Positions 19,653 to 28,890 of a stretch of 64,000 nucleotides of DNA are shown here, one piece after another (position 1 is the first letter of the stretch; every line of letters begins with the position of its first letter). This DNA comes from Eubacteriaceae bacterium (GTDB taxonomy: Bacteria; Bacillota; Clostridia; Lachnospirales; Lachnospiraceae): the NCBI GenBank assembly GCA_902362455.1, contig CABIWJ010000003.1, forward strand, positions 154,380-218,379. Direction: 5' to 3'. The position numbers were made by a program, and so were the translations under genes. A model generated the notes under the pieces. That model made no database searches. It was not told the DNA's origin and saw nothing but the letters and a program-made list of their open reading frames with translations.

Positions 19653-21818
19653 TTACTGATTCTTCCAGTATGAACTCATCTTCTCCACCGTCACTTCCGG
19701 ATAGAAATAAGTAAGAATCGTTGCTTTCGGAACACCTGCCGCAAGTGCTTTCTTCACTTCTTCTTTCTGCTCTGCGGTGTATGACCAGTGCATCATTCGG
19801 TTTGTGATCGTATCCTCCCACTTCGGCTTCTCCCTCTCAGGATTTCTTACCGGCTGTCTGTCTGAATCCTCCTCTTTCTGCGATTCATCGGCATATTCAA
19901 GCTCATTTGCCTGCTCCCCGTCAATTTTTGCTTTTTGCTCTGCCTCATCCTGCATAGAAAATCTTCTGTTCAGTTCCGCATCTCCAAGCATCATAAACTG
20001 CTCATAGGTCAGTGTATCAATATACACATTCTCTCCCTTATCCTTCATTTTTTCATAATGCTTAACGGCTTTTTCCGATAAAATCTCAAATGGTGGTCCG
20101 ATAATACGATCTGCTCCCTGTGTATTATGGACATACGCTTTTCCTTTTCCGTCCGCTGTCTGATTAAACATCGGGTGTCGGAATGGAATATACTTATTGT
20201 CCATTATCGGATCAAAACCACGGATAAAAATAATACATTTCTTATTATCCAGCTTTCTGACCTCATCGGGTGTAAACAGTTCCCTGCCTAAAACATCATA
20301 ATTTCTTGATGAGCTTCCCTGTCTGCCCTTTGTCTCACCGCTTGATTTTTTATCAATTGTCCCCTTGCCCAAAAGCTCCGAGACATACTTGTGTGTACTC
20401 TGCTCATTGCCTCCAAGATATATGAAGGTATCGCAGTTGCCGGGGATTGTTTCCCAAGTATCTTTGAAAAGTGCCTTTAGCTGGGCGAAATTCTGAATGA
20501 TGATAATACTTGAAATCTCCCTGCTTCGCATTGTCGATAACAACGAACAGAAGTCATCAGGCAATGCGACATTCGCAAATTCGTCTAACATAAAGGTGAC
20601 GTGAATTGGCAGTCTGCCACCGCAGTTAAAGTCTGCCTGATAGTACAATTCCTGAAATATCTGTGTGTACAGCATACCGATAATAAAGTTATAGGATTTA
20701 TCACTATCCGGGATTACACAGAACAGTGCTGTCTTTGTCTCCCCATCTCCATTGACTCCAATGCCGATATCAGACAGGTTCAGTTCATCTTTGGAGAGTA
20801 GGCGTAAAACCTGCTTATTTTCAAGAAATGCAAGTCTTGAGTTTGCACTGATGATAATGGAACGGACAGTATCTCCGGCACCCCTCATACATTTGTTATA
20901 CTGTTTGACTGCCGGGTGGTTTGCTCCAAGCGGCGAACTCTCCTCTAAAAACTTCATACGGACATCCAGCTTTGAAGCCTTTCCCGGTTCCTTAACCTCT
21001 GCTTCTCCAAGCAGCTTCAAAACTGTCTCAAAGTTTCGCTTTGCAGGCTGCACCTCCAGCCACACATAATAAAAAATTGCCTGTAAAAACAAGCCTTCCG
21101 CTTTCTCCCAGAACGGATCACTCGGTGTTGAGCCTTTTGGTGTGGTATTACTGATAAGATTGGTAATCAGCTTCACCACATCAGTTTCCTCTCTGATATA
21201 GGAAAATGGATTGTAACAGTCTGATTTATCCATCTCCAAAAGATTGATAACTTTTACATTGTACCCGTTATCCTTTAACATCTGCCCACAGCTTCTTAAT
21301 ATCTCTCCCTTTGGATCGGTACAGATAAAAGAACAGTTATGCGGCATCTGCATAAGATTCGGTTTTACTTCATAAAATGTCTTTCCTGCTCCGGAACCGC
21401 CGCAGATAAGTATATTTCCATTGAGCTTCAGCTTTCGGAAATCCAGCGACATTTTCACATTCTGACTGAGTATCCGGTTGAAATTCTCATCTTTATCCGC
21501 CAGTATCTTATTGACCTGCTTCGGATTTTCAAATCTTGCTGTACCATATTCTTTGCCGGGCATATAGTTTCTCTGGCTGGTGTAATACATAATAATAGCC
21601 ATTGCATAGATACATAATGCAATGGCTACTGCGTTTACTGTATTTGAATTGTAATAATTGGCAAAAGGAACTGCACACACTTCATTGAACCTGTTCATAA
21701 AGTCATTAAAGGCGATCCCTTCTGTCCATGCACCATTTATCAGATAACCAAGATACCCGGATAACACTGCACCCACTAAAATAAATATCAGTGACGGTTT
21801 TTTCTTCGTTGTCTGCAT
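19653..21818 (-). CDS. VirD4/TraG-type coupling protein
   Basis: A 721-residue ATPase that delivers the relaxase-bound DNA strand to the channel. Two N-terminal membrane spans (about 8-25 and 60-80) are followed by Walker A GGSGAGKTFYE (about 140-150) and Walker B FMLDEFANVAL (about 405-415), plus G-R-E-L-F-T-P-D-E-V-R. The C-terminal 60 residues are an extra helical tail ending S-S-Y-W-K-N-Q. It fits the CD1115-type family. AGGAG lies three to four bases upstream of the start. It is coupled to pcfB upstream, seven bases away. Confidence 0.93.
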   Translation of the reverse strand: MQTTKKKPSLIFILVGAVLSGYLGYLINGAWTEGIAFNDFMNRFNEVCAVPFANYYNSNTVNAVAIALCIYAMAIIMYYTSQRNYMPGKEYGTARFENPKQVNKILADKDENFNRILSQNVKMSLDFRKLKLNGNILICGGSGAGKTFYEVKPNLMQMPHNCSFICTDPKGEILRSCGQMLKDNGYNVKVINLLEMDKSDCYNPFSYIREETDVVKLITNLISNTTPKGSTPSDPFWEKAEGLFLQAIFYYVWLEVQPAKRNFETVLKLLGEAEVKEPGKASKLDVRMKFLEESSPLGANHPAVKQYNKCMRGAGDTVRSIIISANSRLAFLENKQVLRLLSKDELNLSDIGIGVNGDGETKTALFCVIPDSDKSYNFIIGMLYTQIFQELYYQADFNCGGRLPIHVTFMLDEFANVALPDDFCSLLSTMRSREISSIIIIQNFAQLKALFKDTWETIPGNCDTFIYLGGNEQSTHKYVSELLGKGTIDKKSSGETKGRQGSSSRNYDVLGRELFTPDEVRKLDNKKCIIFIRGFDPIMDNKYIPFRHPMFNQTADGKGKAYVHNTQGADRIIGPPFEILSEKAVKHYEKMKDKGENVYIDTLTYEQFMMLGDAELNRRFSMQDEAEQKAKIDGEQANELEYADESQKEEDSDRQPVRNPEREKPKWEDTITNRMMHWSYTAEQKEEVKKALAAGVPKATILTYFYPEVTVEKMSSYWKNQ

Positions 21819-21824
21819 AGGCTC

Positions 21825-22943
21825 CTACCTCTCTTTTCTGGTAGTAACCGTTTTCTTCTTTGTGGTCTTTTTCTGTTCTTTCTGAACCTTTTCATATCGC
21901 TCCCTGACAGATGATTCTACCTTATCATAATGCGTATAAAGTTCGTCTCCCTTTTTCGTAGTTACCACACGGTTCTGCTCATCATAGAGTTTGTAATCTT
22001 TGCTGGTATCAAGGAATGTGAGCATTGTCTTTCCATTATGGATATCCATAACGTTATCCTTATGCAGCCACACATATCTGACATCTTTTCCCCATGTTCC
22101 CGGAACTCTGGTCTTTACTGCATGGTCGTTTTCTTCTGCAATAAGTTTCTTACTGATCGTAACATCTGACAGGTTCGTATTTTTTGAGGCAGATATTGCC
22201 CGCATTCTGTCCGCAAGGCTCTGATACCCTCTGATCCGGTTAGTGAAAGCCTCCTTATCCATCATTACCTTGTGTGTACCATCCTCACTCCTGCCGCCAA
22301 GCACCCCGATTGTCTCAAGCTGTTTTATTACATTTTCTGCCTGCTCCCCATTGATGCTGAAATTCTCCTTGACCTGCTCCACACTGATAGCCTGTTTTTC
22401 CATAGCAAACATTCCAACTTTTTCAATGAGTCCGTCTATGGCAGAATTTACCTTATCCCCTTCTACCGTGTGGCTTTTCTCGTTTCCCTGCTGTTTTCTC
22501 AAAAAATCCATCAGCTTGCCTAGGGACTTTTCATCTCCATTCTTCAGATAGTCATCAAAGGTGGCAATCCTGCCAAATTTCAGCTTCTGTATCATCATAT
22601 TCACACGGGGAACTGCCTCTGTATGAAAGATGACCTCACTCATACCGTCTGTCTTGTTACAGTCTGGAAGAACCGAATACAGGATTCCGTATTTCTTTGC
22701 CATTCTCTCAACCTTTCTCATATCTTCCGTTTTAAACTGCAATACCTGCAAATCCCCGCCCTTTAAGAGCAGCTTTCTCATAGATGTTTTTCCCAACGAC
22801 TTTTCATAATCAAGCATCCCCTTTAAAAAGTCGATTGCCTTCTGCATGGCGGCAATACCGCCACTGCCTACTTTCATAGCAATCTCTATCCCGTCATATG
22901 CGACACGGATAATCTGTACCGCTTCCTGAATTTCCTCTGCCAT
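21825..22943 (-). CDS. PcfB-family (DUF3801) protein
   Basis: A 372-residue protein whose N-terminal 150 residues match PcfB, including L-L-K-G-G-D-L-Q-V-L and the I-L-Y-S-V-L-P-D segment. The middle is a helical domain (about 160-235) resembling a winged-helix stretch, then a basic Lys-rich tail. PcfB of pCF10 works next to the coupling protein PcfC; here too it directly precedes virD4. Its ATG overlaps the stop of the upstream gene as TAATG, so the two are translationally coupled. Confidence 0.82.
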   Translation of the reverse strand: MAEEIQEAVQIIRVAYDGIEIAMKVGSGGIAAMQKAIDFLKGMLDYEKSLGKTSMRKLLLKGGDLQVLQFKTEDMRKVERMAKKYGILYSVLPDCNKTDGMSEVIFHTEAVPRVNMMIQKLKFGRIATFDDYLKNGDEKSLGKLMDFLRKQQGNEKSHTVEGDKVNSAIDGLIEKVGMFAMEKQAISVEQVKENFSINGEQAENVIKQLETIGVLGGRSEDGTHKVMMDKEAFTNRIRGYQSLADRMRAISASKNTNLSDVTISKKLIAEENDHAVKTRVPGTWGKDVRYVWLHKDNVMDIHNGKTMLTFLDTSKDYKLYDEQNRVVTTKKGDELYTHYDKVESSVRERYEKVQKEQKKTTKKKTVTTRKER

Positions 22944-23347
22944 TATCGCACCTCCGCTTTCTCTCTTATTGTTGTCCTTATTTCTTCCGCCTTTGTACTG
23001 CGGATTTCCTCTGCTGAAACATCAATGCCATATGCTGTTAAAATATCAGACAGATGACTGATTGCTTTTTCCTCCTCTATCCGGTACATCTCAAGTGCCA
23101 CAAGCAGGTTTTCGACCTGTTCCACCCACGCAGGCTTTATATCGTACTTTGACCTGTATGTGACCATAATCTCCTCGGACTGTACCTTATCCGTGGAATG
23201 TGCCAGAGCTTCGATCAAGGAAATCGTATCTTCCTTACTGCCGCTTCGGAAAGCAAACTGCACCACAAAGTTTTTTTCTTCTTCCGTGAACTCGTGTTCC
23301 ACACCGTTCATCCCTGTTACCGCCTCATTGACTACTGCTAAATTCAT
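22943..23347 (-). CDS. Hypothetical ICE protein, 134 aa
   Basis: An acidic, wholly helical 134-residue protein with no known motif. AGGAGG is five bases before the start; its stop overlaps the pcfB start. Its place between the coiled-coil protein and pcfB suggests a part in presenting substrate to the coupling protein, but this rests on position only. Confidence 0.72.
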   Translation of the reverse strand: MNLAVVNEAVTGMNGVEHEFTEEEKNFVVQFAFRSGSKEDTISLIEALAHSTDKVQSEEIMVTYRSKYDIKPAWVEQVENLLVALEMYRIEEEKAISHLSDILTAYGIDVSAEEIRSTKAEEIRTTIREKAEVR

Positions 23348-23356
23348 AAGTACCTC

Positions 23357-24550
23357 CTAACCTGCCATACTGTTTTCAAGCACGGCAATCTCAATAATCT
23401 CTTTCATCTTTTCCGCTGAGACATTATTATTGATAAGTTCCACAAGCTGCCCTTCTGTCAGTCCCTTTTCTATGGCACTTTTTATCTGGACAAGCTGTGC
23501 AGGCACAAGATCACCGCTTGCAACCAGCTTTACAATGTCAGCTCTTGACTTCTTTTTGAATGAAAATCTGGCAAAAAGTGCCGCAATGCCGCCATTTGAT
23601 TTTCTTTCTGTACGCTCAACTGGAAGATGCTGGATTACACGCCCGGCAGAGTCCGTAACAGGTATCTGATAATACACGGGTATTCCATTGTACATAGGTG
23701 GCACTGCCTGTGAATCTGCAAGTGTTTTCACTGTTTCCTTATTATCAGTAGCTGCCAAAACCTCTGACGGTCCAGCCTTTTCCTCTTTTTCCGCAACCTT
23801 CTGATCATCAGATGCCGCACTCATAATCTTATCCTCAAGAGATTCTATCCTGTCTCTCATACGCTCCATCTCCTTGTCCTTATGCTCAATGCTATCTCTT
23901 AATCTTGCAATCGTGCTGCTTGCCTTATTAAGTTCATCCTGCTGATGGCTGATAATTCCATCCTTATCCTCATTTTCCTTTACAAGCCTTTCCGTGACTT
24001 CCTTATCTTCCTTTAATACTTCAACATCGGATAATTTTTTATTAAGGGCATCGTATCTTTCCTCCTGATAGTTGATTTTCTCCACTACCATTTCCATCTG
24101 TGCAATCAGTTCTTTCACATACTCTGAGTCCTGCGTATACTGCTCCGCAGCCTTTGAAAGCTGTGCCAGAACTTCTTCATATAATCTTCTCATCACAACG
24201 GGCTTCTCTCCCCTTGCCACAGCTTCCTGTATGGTTTCAACCGGAACTCCCTTTTCATAAAATTCCAGTGATACCTTCATCTGATTGCCGGAGAGCTTAT
24301 TATTGTGAAGGATATTAAAAAGTTCCTCCGGAATCTCCTTATGCAGACCTTCCGATAACACTCTCATCTGTCCGATGTTAAAATTCTTATCCAGATACTT
24401 TTCCGTCTGCTCCTGCGTAAGTCCATCCTCAAGATCACTTTTTACAAGCCCGTACACCTCATCATCGAAATTCATTTCTTTTCTCAATGACTCAATATAT
24501 CTGGCAATCTGCATATTGCTTAACGGCTTGTCATTCAGATTTTGTTCCAT
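23357..24550 (-). CDS. Coiled-coil ICE protein, 397 aa
   Basis: N-terminal half (about 10-130) has repeated helical units with G-L-T-Q-E-Q and K-L-S-G-N-Q-M-K-V-S motifs; residues about 140-235 are a long coiled coil; a low-complexity region follows; the last 60 residues repeat the helical-unit style (D-L-V-P-A-Q-L and G-L-T-E-G-Q-L-V-E-L). It follows the relaxase gene by about 30 bases. The repeated units look like a protein-binding scaffold, possibly for the relaxosome. GGAGG is five bases upstream of the ATG. Confidence 0.75.
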   Translation of the reverse strand: MEQNLNDKPLSNMQIARYIESLRKEMNFDDEVYGLVKSDLEDGLTQEQTEKYLDKNFNIGQMRVLSEGLHKEIPEELFNILHNNKLSGNQMKVSLEFYEKGVPVETIQEAVARGEKPVVMRRLYEEVLAQLSKAAEQYTQDSEYVKELIAQMEMVVEKINYQEERYDALNKKLSDVEVLKEDKEVTERLVKENEDKDGIISHQQDELNKASSTIARLRDSIEHKDKEMERMRDRIESLEDKIMSAASDDQKVAEKEEKAGPSEVLAATDNKETVKTLADSQAVPPMYNGIPVYYQIPVTDSAGRVIQHLPVERTERKSNGGIAALFARFSFKKKSRADIVKLVASGDLVPAQLVQIKSAIEKGLTEGQLVELINNNVSAEKMKEIIEIAVLENSMAG

Positions 24551-24580
24551 ATGCTCCTCCTAACTGCGCAAAAAAACAGT

Positions 24581-26029
24581 CTATCTTACTGGCTGCTCTT
24601 TTCTGTCTCTTATAATCTCCCTGTTGTATTCTGTCTTTCTTCCATCTGAAATACTGTCCGGAATCATGCTGTTTAATATTGCCTTACCCGTATTCAGTTC
24701 CCTGAATACAACCTTTTCTTTCGCACACACTTCTGAATACTCCTCTTTGTAATGTCTTCTTAAAGCCTGCACTTCCTCAAGCGAATATCCCTGTGCCTGT
24801 AATTCCTGCTCCAGTGCCACCCACTTCCTATGCTCATCTTCAAAGAAGGTATCCCCAAGCCTGTATGACTGCTCTGCTGGCTTTAAGTTTTCCATCTCAT
24901 CAGCCGCAGTAAAAAGTTCCCTGCTCCTTTCCCTTGCTTTATAAATCCGGCTCTTTTCTGCCGAAGTCTCTTTTTTCTTATCCGTAAGAGAAGCTATCGT
25001 CCCCACAAGTTCTTCTGCTGAATGGATATTATGCCTTGCAAGGAACAAATACTGTTCCTGCAGCTTGTGCATTTTACGGATATCCTCCCTGTACTTCCAT
25101 ACCTGACTGTATGGTCTTTTTTTGAGTTTTCCCACCCGGTACAGCTTCGCATAATGCTTTTTCTGAAGTCCTGACAAGCCTGCCCTGCGGTATCTTTTAA
25201 CTCTGCACTTTACAATGGAAACTTTCGGTATATCCTGTTTACTCTTATAAAACGCAATATCCTCTTTTACAATCCTGTCCCGGATTGCTTCCTCACAATA
25301 CATATCCCCAAGAGATTTGCACCTTCTGAACCTTGTCATACCCTGTGGCTTGATTGCCAGATGTTTTCCCTGCTTTATCTGGTATCCCTTTTCAGACAGC
25401 AGTTCGAGAAATTCCTCATAGTCCTTCGCCTGCAAAATACAGGCATCCAAGTCTCTTTTTATCATATCGGACCATACAAAATTACCCTCCCTGTACTCAC
25501 TCCATTCCTTATAGCTTTCGTGCTGCCTCTCCTTTTTCTCATCATCCACATCAATAATGGAGAGTCCATATTCCTGACACAGCCTGTTCGTGATAGGCTG
25601 GATATACTTTGCCCAGTCCCCTTTTTCGTAACGGTACTTTTTACCGTCCACAAAACTCACGCTGTTAAATACGATATGGGAATGAACATGGGCTGTATTA
25701 TCGTGTACCACAAACACCGCTTCGTATGACTTACCAAGATATTCCTCCACAAATTTCTGTGTAATTTCAAATGCCGTATCCGGATTTACCTCATTTTCCT
25801 TAAAGGAAAGTATGATATGATACCCCTGACGCTTATCAATCTTTCCAAAATTACGCTTGGTTTCCTTCATCTGCTCAAATGCGGTATCGACCTGACAGTT
25901 TATTGCACCCACCAGTCTGCCATCCTGTGTTTTGTCCGGGTTCATCACATAATCAAGTGCCCGCTTTAAATGTTTTCCGTGAAAATGCCCGCCACAGTCT
26001 TTCATATTAAGGATTTTACTGATTGCCAA
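24581..26029 (-). CDS. Relaxase / mobilisation nuclease (MobP type)
   Basis: A 482-residue relaxase that nicks oriT and pilots the strand. I start it at the TTG at 26029 giving MAISKILNMKD, the usual family N-terminus; the first in-frame ATG (26047) has no suitable ribosome site. The metal-binding histidines are in HVHSHIVFN (about 110-118), preceded by Y-H-I-I-L-S-F; the N-terminal H-F-H-G-K-H-L-K and D-Y-V-M-N-P segments are typical. The C-terminal 250 residues are basic and helical. It overlaps mobC by 14 bases, so the two are co-translated. Confidence 0.92.
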   Translation of the reverse strand: MAISKILNMKDCGGHFHGKHLKRALDYVMNPDKTQDGRLVGAINCQVDTAFEQMKETKRNFGKIDKRQGYHIILSFKENEVNPDTAFEITQKFVEEYLGKSYEAVFVVHDNTAHVHSHIVFNSVSFVDGKKYRYEKGDWAKYIQPITNRLCQEYGLSIIDVDDEKKERQHESYKEWSEYREGNFVWSDMIKRDLDACILQAKDYEEFLELLSEKGYQIKQGKHLAIKPQGMTRFRRCKSLGDMYCEEAIRDRIVKEDIAFYKSKQDIPKVSIVKCRVKRYRRAGLSGLQKKHYAKLYRVGKLKKRPYSQVWKYREDIRKMHKLQEQYLFLARHNIHSAEELVGTIASLTDKKKETSAEKSRIYKARERSRELFTAADEMENLKPAEQSYRLGDTFFEDEHRKWVALEQELQAQGYSLEEVQALRRHYKEEYSEVCAKEKVVFRELNTGKAILNSMIPDSISDGRKTEYNREIIRDRKEQPVR

Positions 26030-26348
26030 TCTGCACCACCGCCTCATTTACTTTCTTGTTCAGTTTACGCATATAGGCAACAAGCTGTGTTTTATCCTCT
26101 TTGGAATAAAGTCCTGCATTGTTATTGAATACGATCTGATTGATATTGATTCCAATACGGTTCACCTCATTGATAAGCTCTTTTAAGAGTTTCCTGACTT
26201 CCGGGTAATCATTCGGTTTCTGGCTGATGAGCAGTCTTAAATAATCTGCTTCACACATTCCGCTCTCCCCTGCCTTTTTTGCAAGCAGTTCTGCCTCCTG
26301 CGGCATAAGACGGAGCGTTTTCCTGATACAGTGGATTTTATCTGCCAT
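26016..26348 (-). CDS. MobC-like relaxosome accessory protein
   Basis: A 110-residue basic protein with an N-terminal ribbon-helix-helix-like segment (about 8-45), then the MobC signature N-R-I-G-I-N-I-N-Q-I and a C-terminal helix. MobC proteins bind oriT and open the DNA around nic. It directly precedes and overlaps the relaxase gene, and the oriT-like region lies just upstream. AAGGTGAG lies before the ATG. Confidence 0.9.
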   Translation of the reverse strand: MADKIHCIRKTLRLMPQEAELLAKKAGESGMCEADYLRLLISQKPNDYPEVRKLLKELINEVNRIGININQIVFNNNAGLYSKEDKTQLVAYMRKLNKKVNEAVVQIGNQ

Positions 26349-26352
26349 ACGC

Positions 26353-26883
26353 TCACCTTCCCCTCTTATCTGTACTGTAATCCTTTATTCCTTGTGCTAT
26401 CGTGGCTGCCGCCTTTTCCAAATCACCCTTGCCCTCCAGATTACTGATAACCGCTTCCACCAGTGCCGTTGCAACAGCATCAATCTCCTTTGCATGACTG
26501 GTTTTATCAAATAATCGGTCTAACACCCTCTCATCTGCCTTTAAACTGTCATACTTTTCCTGAAATTCGCAATATTCCTGAAAATCTTTCGGATCATCTT
26601 TCTTTGCCTCTGCGTGAAGTATCAGATCATAATTCCACTCACACACCTTATCAATCACATCATCTATCGGAAATGGCTCTATCTCACCGTTTTCCTCTGC
26701 CATATCCTGTCTGTACATCTTCCCCTCTGCATCCGTTCCGATTGCATAATCATGTCCTTCCATATAATTAAGAAGAAGTGCAGCATCTTCTATCGAAGGG
26801 TTGATTTGCTTATCATATACTTCTGCCCAGGCAATCAGTTCCTCTGGTTCTGAAAAAAGTGTTATTTCCCTGTTCTCTGCCAC
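26353..26883 (-). CDS. Hypothetical ICE protein, 176 aa (GTG start)
   Basis: I place the start at GTG 26883 because AAGGAGG sits six bases upstream; the longer frame from 26934 runs into the hairpins of the oriT-like region. The protein is very acidic, with P-S-I-E-D-A-A-L-L-L-N-Y-M near residue 30 and a helical C-terminal half. I do not recognise the family. It is the first gene after the oriT-like region and lies four bases from mobC. Confidence 0.7.
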   Translation of the reverse strand: MAENREITLFSEPEELIAWAEVYDKQINPSIEDAALLLNYMEGHDYAIGTDAEGKMYRQDMAEENGEIEPFPIDDVIDKVCEWNYDLILHAEAKKDDPKDFQEYCEFQEKYDSLKADERVLDRLFDKTSHAKEIDAVATALVEAVISNLEGKGDLEKAAATIAQGIKDYSTDKRGR

Positions 26884-26927
26884 CTTGCACCTCCTTATCC
26901 GTGTTTCGTAGATATTCACTATGGCTC

Positions 26928-27016
26928 CAGTCACCGGTAAGTCCCCGGCGACTGCTAGATACGCATTAGAGACATCTCTGTCCTAATGCCATCTAGTTAG
27001 GGGAACATTCCCCTAA
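26928..27016. other. oriT-like region: three consecutive hairpins
   Basis: Three inverted repeats lie end to end: CAGTC-A-CCGG with CCGG-C-GACTG (26928-26954); GCATTAG-A-GACA with TGTC-CTAATGC (26963-26989); and TTAGGGGAA-CA-TTCCCCTAA (26997-27016). They stand directly upstream of the mobC/relaxase genes and next to iteron-like repeats, where oriT sits in related elements. The nic site cannot be named from sequence alone. Confidence 0.55.
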
Positions 27017-27035
27017 TACCCCTGCAAAATATAGA

Positions 27036-27128
27036 GTGGTGGCACTTTGTTCCACCACTTTTGAATATAACCACCGCTTTTTACCACCATTTCCGGTAAA
27101 AACCACCGCTTTATGCCACCACTTTTTA
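27036..27128. repeat. Iteron block, copy 1
   Basis: A 93-bp unit built from GTGG/CCAC steps. It begins with GTGGTGG, has CCACCAC about 16 bases later, then several ACCACC[GA] motifs spaced about 20 bp apart. It is about 80 percent identical by eye to the unit at 27164-27255, 128 bp away. Likely a protein-binding array for MobC, a replication protein or a partition protein. Confidence 0.75.
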
Positions 27129-27163
27129 TAATTTATATTCATAGGAAAAAACAGCATCGGAAA

Positions 27164-27255
27164 GTGGTGGTACTTTGTTCTATCACTTTTTGAAAAAACC
27201 ACCGCATTGTTCCACCATTTTCCGTAAAAACCACTGCTTTTTACCACCACTTTTT
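27164..27255. repeat. Iteron block, copy 2
   Basis: Second copy of the GTGG/CCAC unit, ending at the stop codon of the toprim gene. Together with copy 1 it fills the space between the primase-like gene and the oriT-like hairpins. An 85-residue frame crosses both copies on the minus strand but is Trp/Val-rich repeat by-product. Confidence 0.75.
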
Positions 27256-28237
27256 AATGGCACTGTCCGGCTATGGTCATCTGCTCCTTTTTCTCATCTG
27301 CAAGATTAAGTTTTGTTGCAACAAGCCATTCATTGTAATCCTTATAGCCTGCTGGTGGCGGACAGTCCTCAATCTCATAGCCCAGTCCATAGTATTTTTC
27401 CATAAGTTCTGCGGCTGCTTTCCTGCCCGGTGAATCCCCATCAAGGCAGAAACGGATAAAAGAAATCTGTGGGTGTTCCCTGAGAAAAGTTTCAAGCGGG
27501 GCATCTGCAAGCATTCCAAGAGCCAGCTTATTTGATTCATGGTCGGCAAATATATCCACATAGCTCATAAGGTCGATTGCTGCCTCGAATACAACAAGCT
27601 CTGTACTGTTTACATTCACCACATTAAATCCATAGTTCTTATCATTCCCCTCCACATCACACTTGAATGATTTTCCCTGTTTATCAAATACACCACGCAT
27701 ACTTGCAAATCTGGTTACTCCATTCTTGTCATTTCCTTTAAAGACAATATTGTGATAATGCCTGCTCTCATATATGAGATTTTCCTTTAAAAACAGTTCT
27801 ATCACTGCCTTACTGATTCCACGCTCATTGTTAAGATAGGATATCAGGTAGGAATTATCCCCTGCTGGCTGCGGAAGCACAAAAGGCTTTCTTTCCTGTG
27901 GCTGTTTCTTTGTGACCTGATGAACAAGCGGCTGCTTTCCCATGCTTTCAATTCTCCGGTATCCGGCAAAATCCAAGAGCCAGAATACAGCCTCTTTTAC
28001 ACTCATTCCGCCAAATACACGGAGGAAATCTATCTGTGAGCCGCCATTGTTTCCCTTATCAAACTGCCTTGACCATCTGTACCAATGACTGCGGTCATAG
28101 ATACGGATTGAGTCCATTTCCTTTAAGGTGTGATATTTTCCAATCCTCTTTACGGTATAACCGAGGCTTTCTGCAACGGCACAAAGATCTACGCTCTTTG
28201 CTATGGCAAGTTCCTCCTCTGTAAATCTTCCTTCCAT
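27254..28237 (-). CDS. Toprim-domain primase-like protein (DUF3991-type)
   Basis: A 327-residue protein. I start it at MEGRFTEEEL with AAGGTG upstream. Residues about 10-75 form the DUF3991-like N-terminal domain (S-L-G-Y-T-V-K and I-D-F-L-R-V-F-G-G). The toprim domain follows: L-V-V-F-E-A-A-I-D (about 213-221, metal-binding Glu) and F-C-L-D-G-D-S-P-G-R (about 262-271, Asp-x-Asp). Related mobile-element proteins are thought to prime the transferred strand. It ends at the iteron block, four bases after radC. Confidence 0.85.
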   Translation of the reverse strand: MEGRFTEEELAIAKSVDLCAVAESLGYTVKRIGKYHTLKEMDSIRIYDRSHWYRWSRQFDKGNNGGSQIDFLRVFGGMSVKEAVFWLLDFAGYRRIESMGKQPLVHQVTKKQPQERKPFVLPQPAGDNSYLISYLNNERGISKAVIELFLKENLIYESRHYHNIVFKGNDKNGVTRFASMRGVFDKQGKSFKCDVEGNDKNYGFNVVNVNSTELVVFEAAIDLMSYVDIFADHESNKLALGMLADAPLETFLREHPQISFIRFCLDGDSPGRKAAAELMEKYYGLGYEIEDCPPPAGYKDYNEWLVATKLNLADEKKEQMTIAGQCH

Positions 28238-28241
28238 ACTC

Positions 28242-28781
28242 TCACCTTGCCTTTCCCTGCTCTGCCACAAGCGGTGACTTAATATCAAGGTTCCTGTAAT
28301 CCGTACTGAGTGTAATTCTTGGATTATCAATCATTCCCTTTTCCTTGAAACTGAAGAAGGCACGGTTATCCCCTCCCACGATGATATGATCCAAAAGAGG
28401 GATTCCAATAAGCTCACACAGCTTATTCATACGGTCCGTCATCATCGTGTCTGCCTTGCTGGGAAATATATTTCCCGACGGGTGGCAGTGGATCAACATC
28501 ATACTGGCAGCATTACTTAAAATACTTGCTTTAAATAATTCTCTTGGGTGTGCCATCGCTTCATTCAGCGAACCGACACTTGCAAAATGCACATTGATAG
28601 GCTTTAAGTCGGAGCTGAGATTTACAACACACACCACTTCCCTGTCGAACTGGCACATACAATCCCCCATTACAGCAGCTACTTCTTCCGGCTTGTTAAA
28701 GGACTGCTCCGAATAAATCGGAGCCTCCTTTACAAGCCTTATGGATACAACATCAAGTTTGAAGTCGTTCTTCTCTGTCAC
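28242..28781 (-). CDS. RadC-family (JAB/MPN-like) protein
   Basis: A 179-residue protein, starting at GTG 28781 with AGGAGG upstream. It carries the family metal-site pattern: E-E-V-A-A-V-M near residue 40, I-H-C-H-P-S-G (about 94-100) and S-K-A-D (about 105). RadC-like proteins are frequent on mobile elements; their role in DNA repair is disputed. Overlaps the end of the upstream 42-residue gene by 29 bases, so it is probably translationally coupled. Confidence 0.85.
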   Translation of the reverse strand: MTEKNDFKLDVVSIRLVKEAPIYSEQSFNKPEEVAAVMGDCMCQFDREVVCVVNLSSDLKPINVHFASVGSLNEAMAHPRELFKASILSNAASMMLIHCHPSGNIFPSKADTMMTDRMNKLCELIGIPLLDHIIVGGDNRAFFSFKEKGMIDNPRITLSTDYRNLDIKSPLVAEQGKAR

Positions 28782-28881
28782 AGGAATCCGCCTCCTCTCC
28801 AAACTCAATACGGATAATAAAGTCACCTTTCTGGCTGTTTATAAGAGCAATCAGTTCTTCTACGGTAAGTTCCTGCTCCAT
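28753..28881 (-). CDS. Small acidic protein, 42 aa
   Basis: An ATG at 28881 has AGGAGG five bases upstream and opens a 42-codon frame: MEQELTVEELIALINSQ, then F-I-I-R-I-E-F-G-E-E-A and a short charged tail. It overlaps the radC-like gene by 29 bases and follows the DUF5688 gene by nine bases, the packing expected of a real operon gene. Similar small ORFs sit beside radC in related elements as far as I recall. Function unknown. Confidence 0.6.
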   Translation of the reverse strand: MEQELTVEELIALINSQKGDFIIRIEFGEEADSCDREERLQT

Positions 28882-28890
28882 AACTGCCTC

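Noticed and set aside
19561..19821. 86-residue minus-strand frame at the 3' end of virD4
   Set aside because: It is a shadow frame of virD4 running into the hairpin-rich leader, with no ribosome site.
26993..27250. 85-residue minus-strand frame rich in Trp and Val
   Set aside because: It follows the iteron block; its repeats mirror the DNA repeat and there is no ribosome site.
27036..27255. CRISPR-like repeats in the iteron block
   Set aside because: Only two long degenerate copies, no regular short repeat with unique spacers, and no cas genes.
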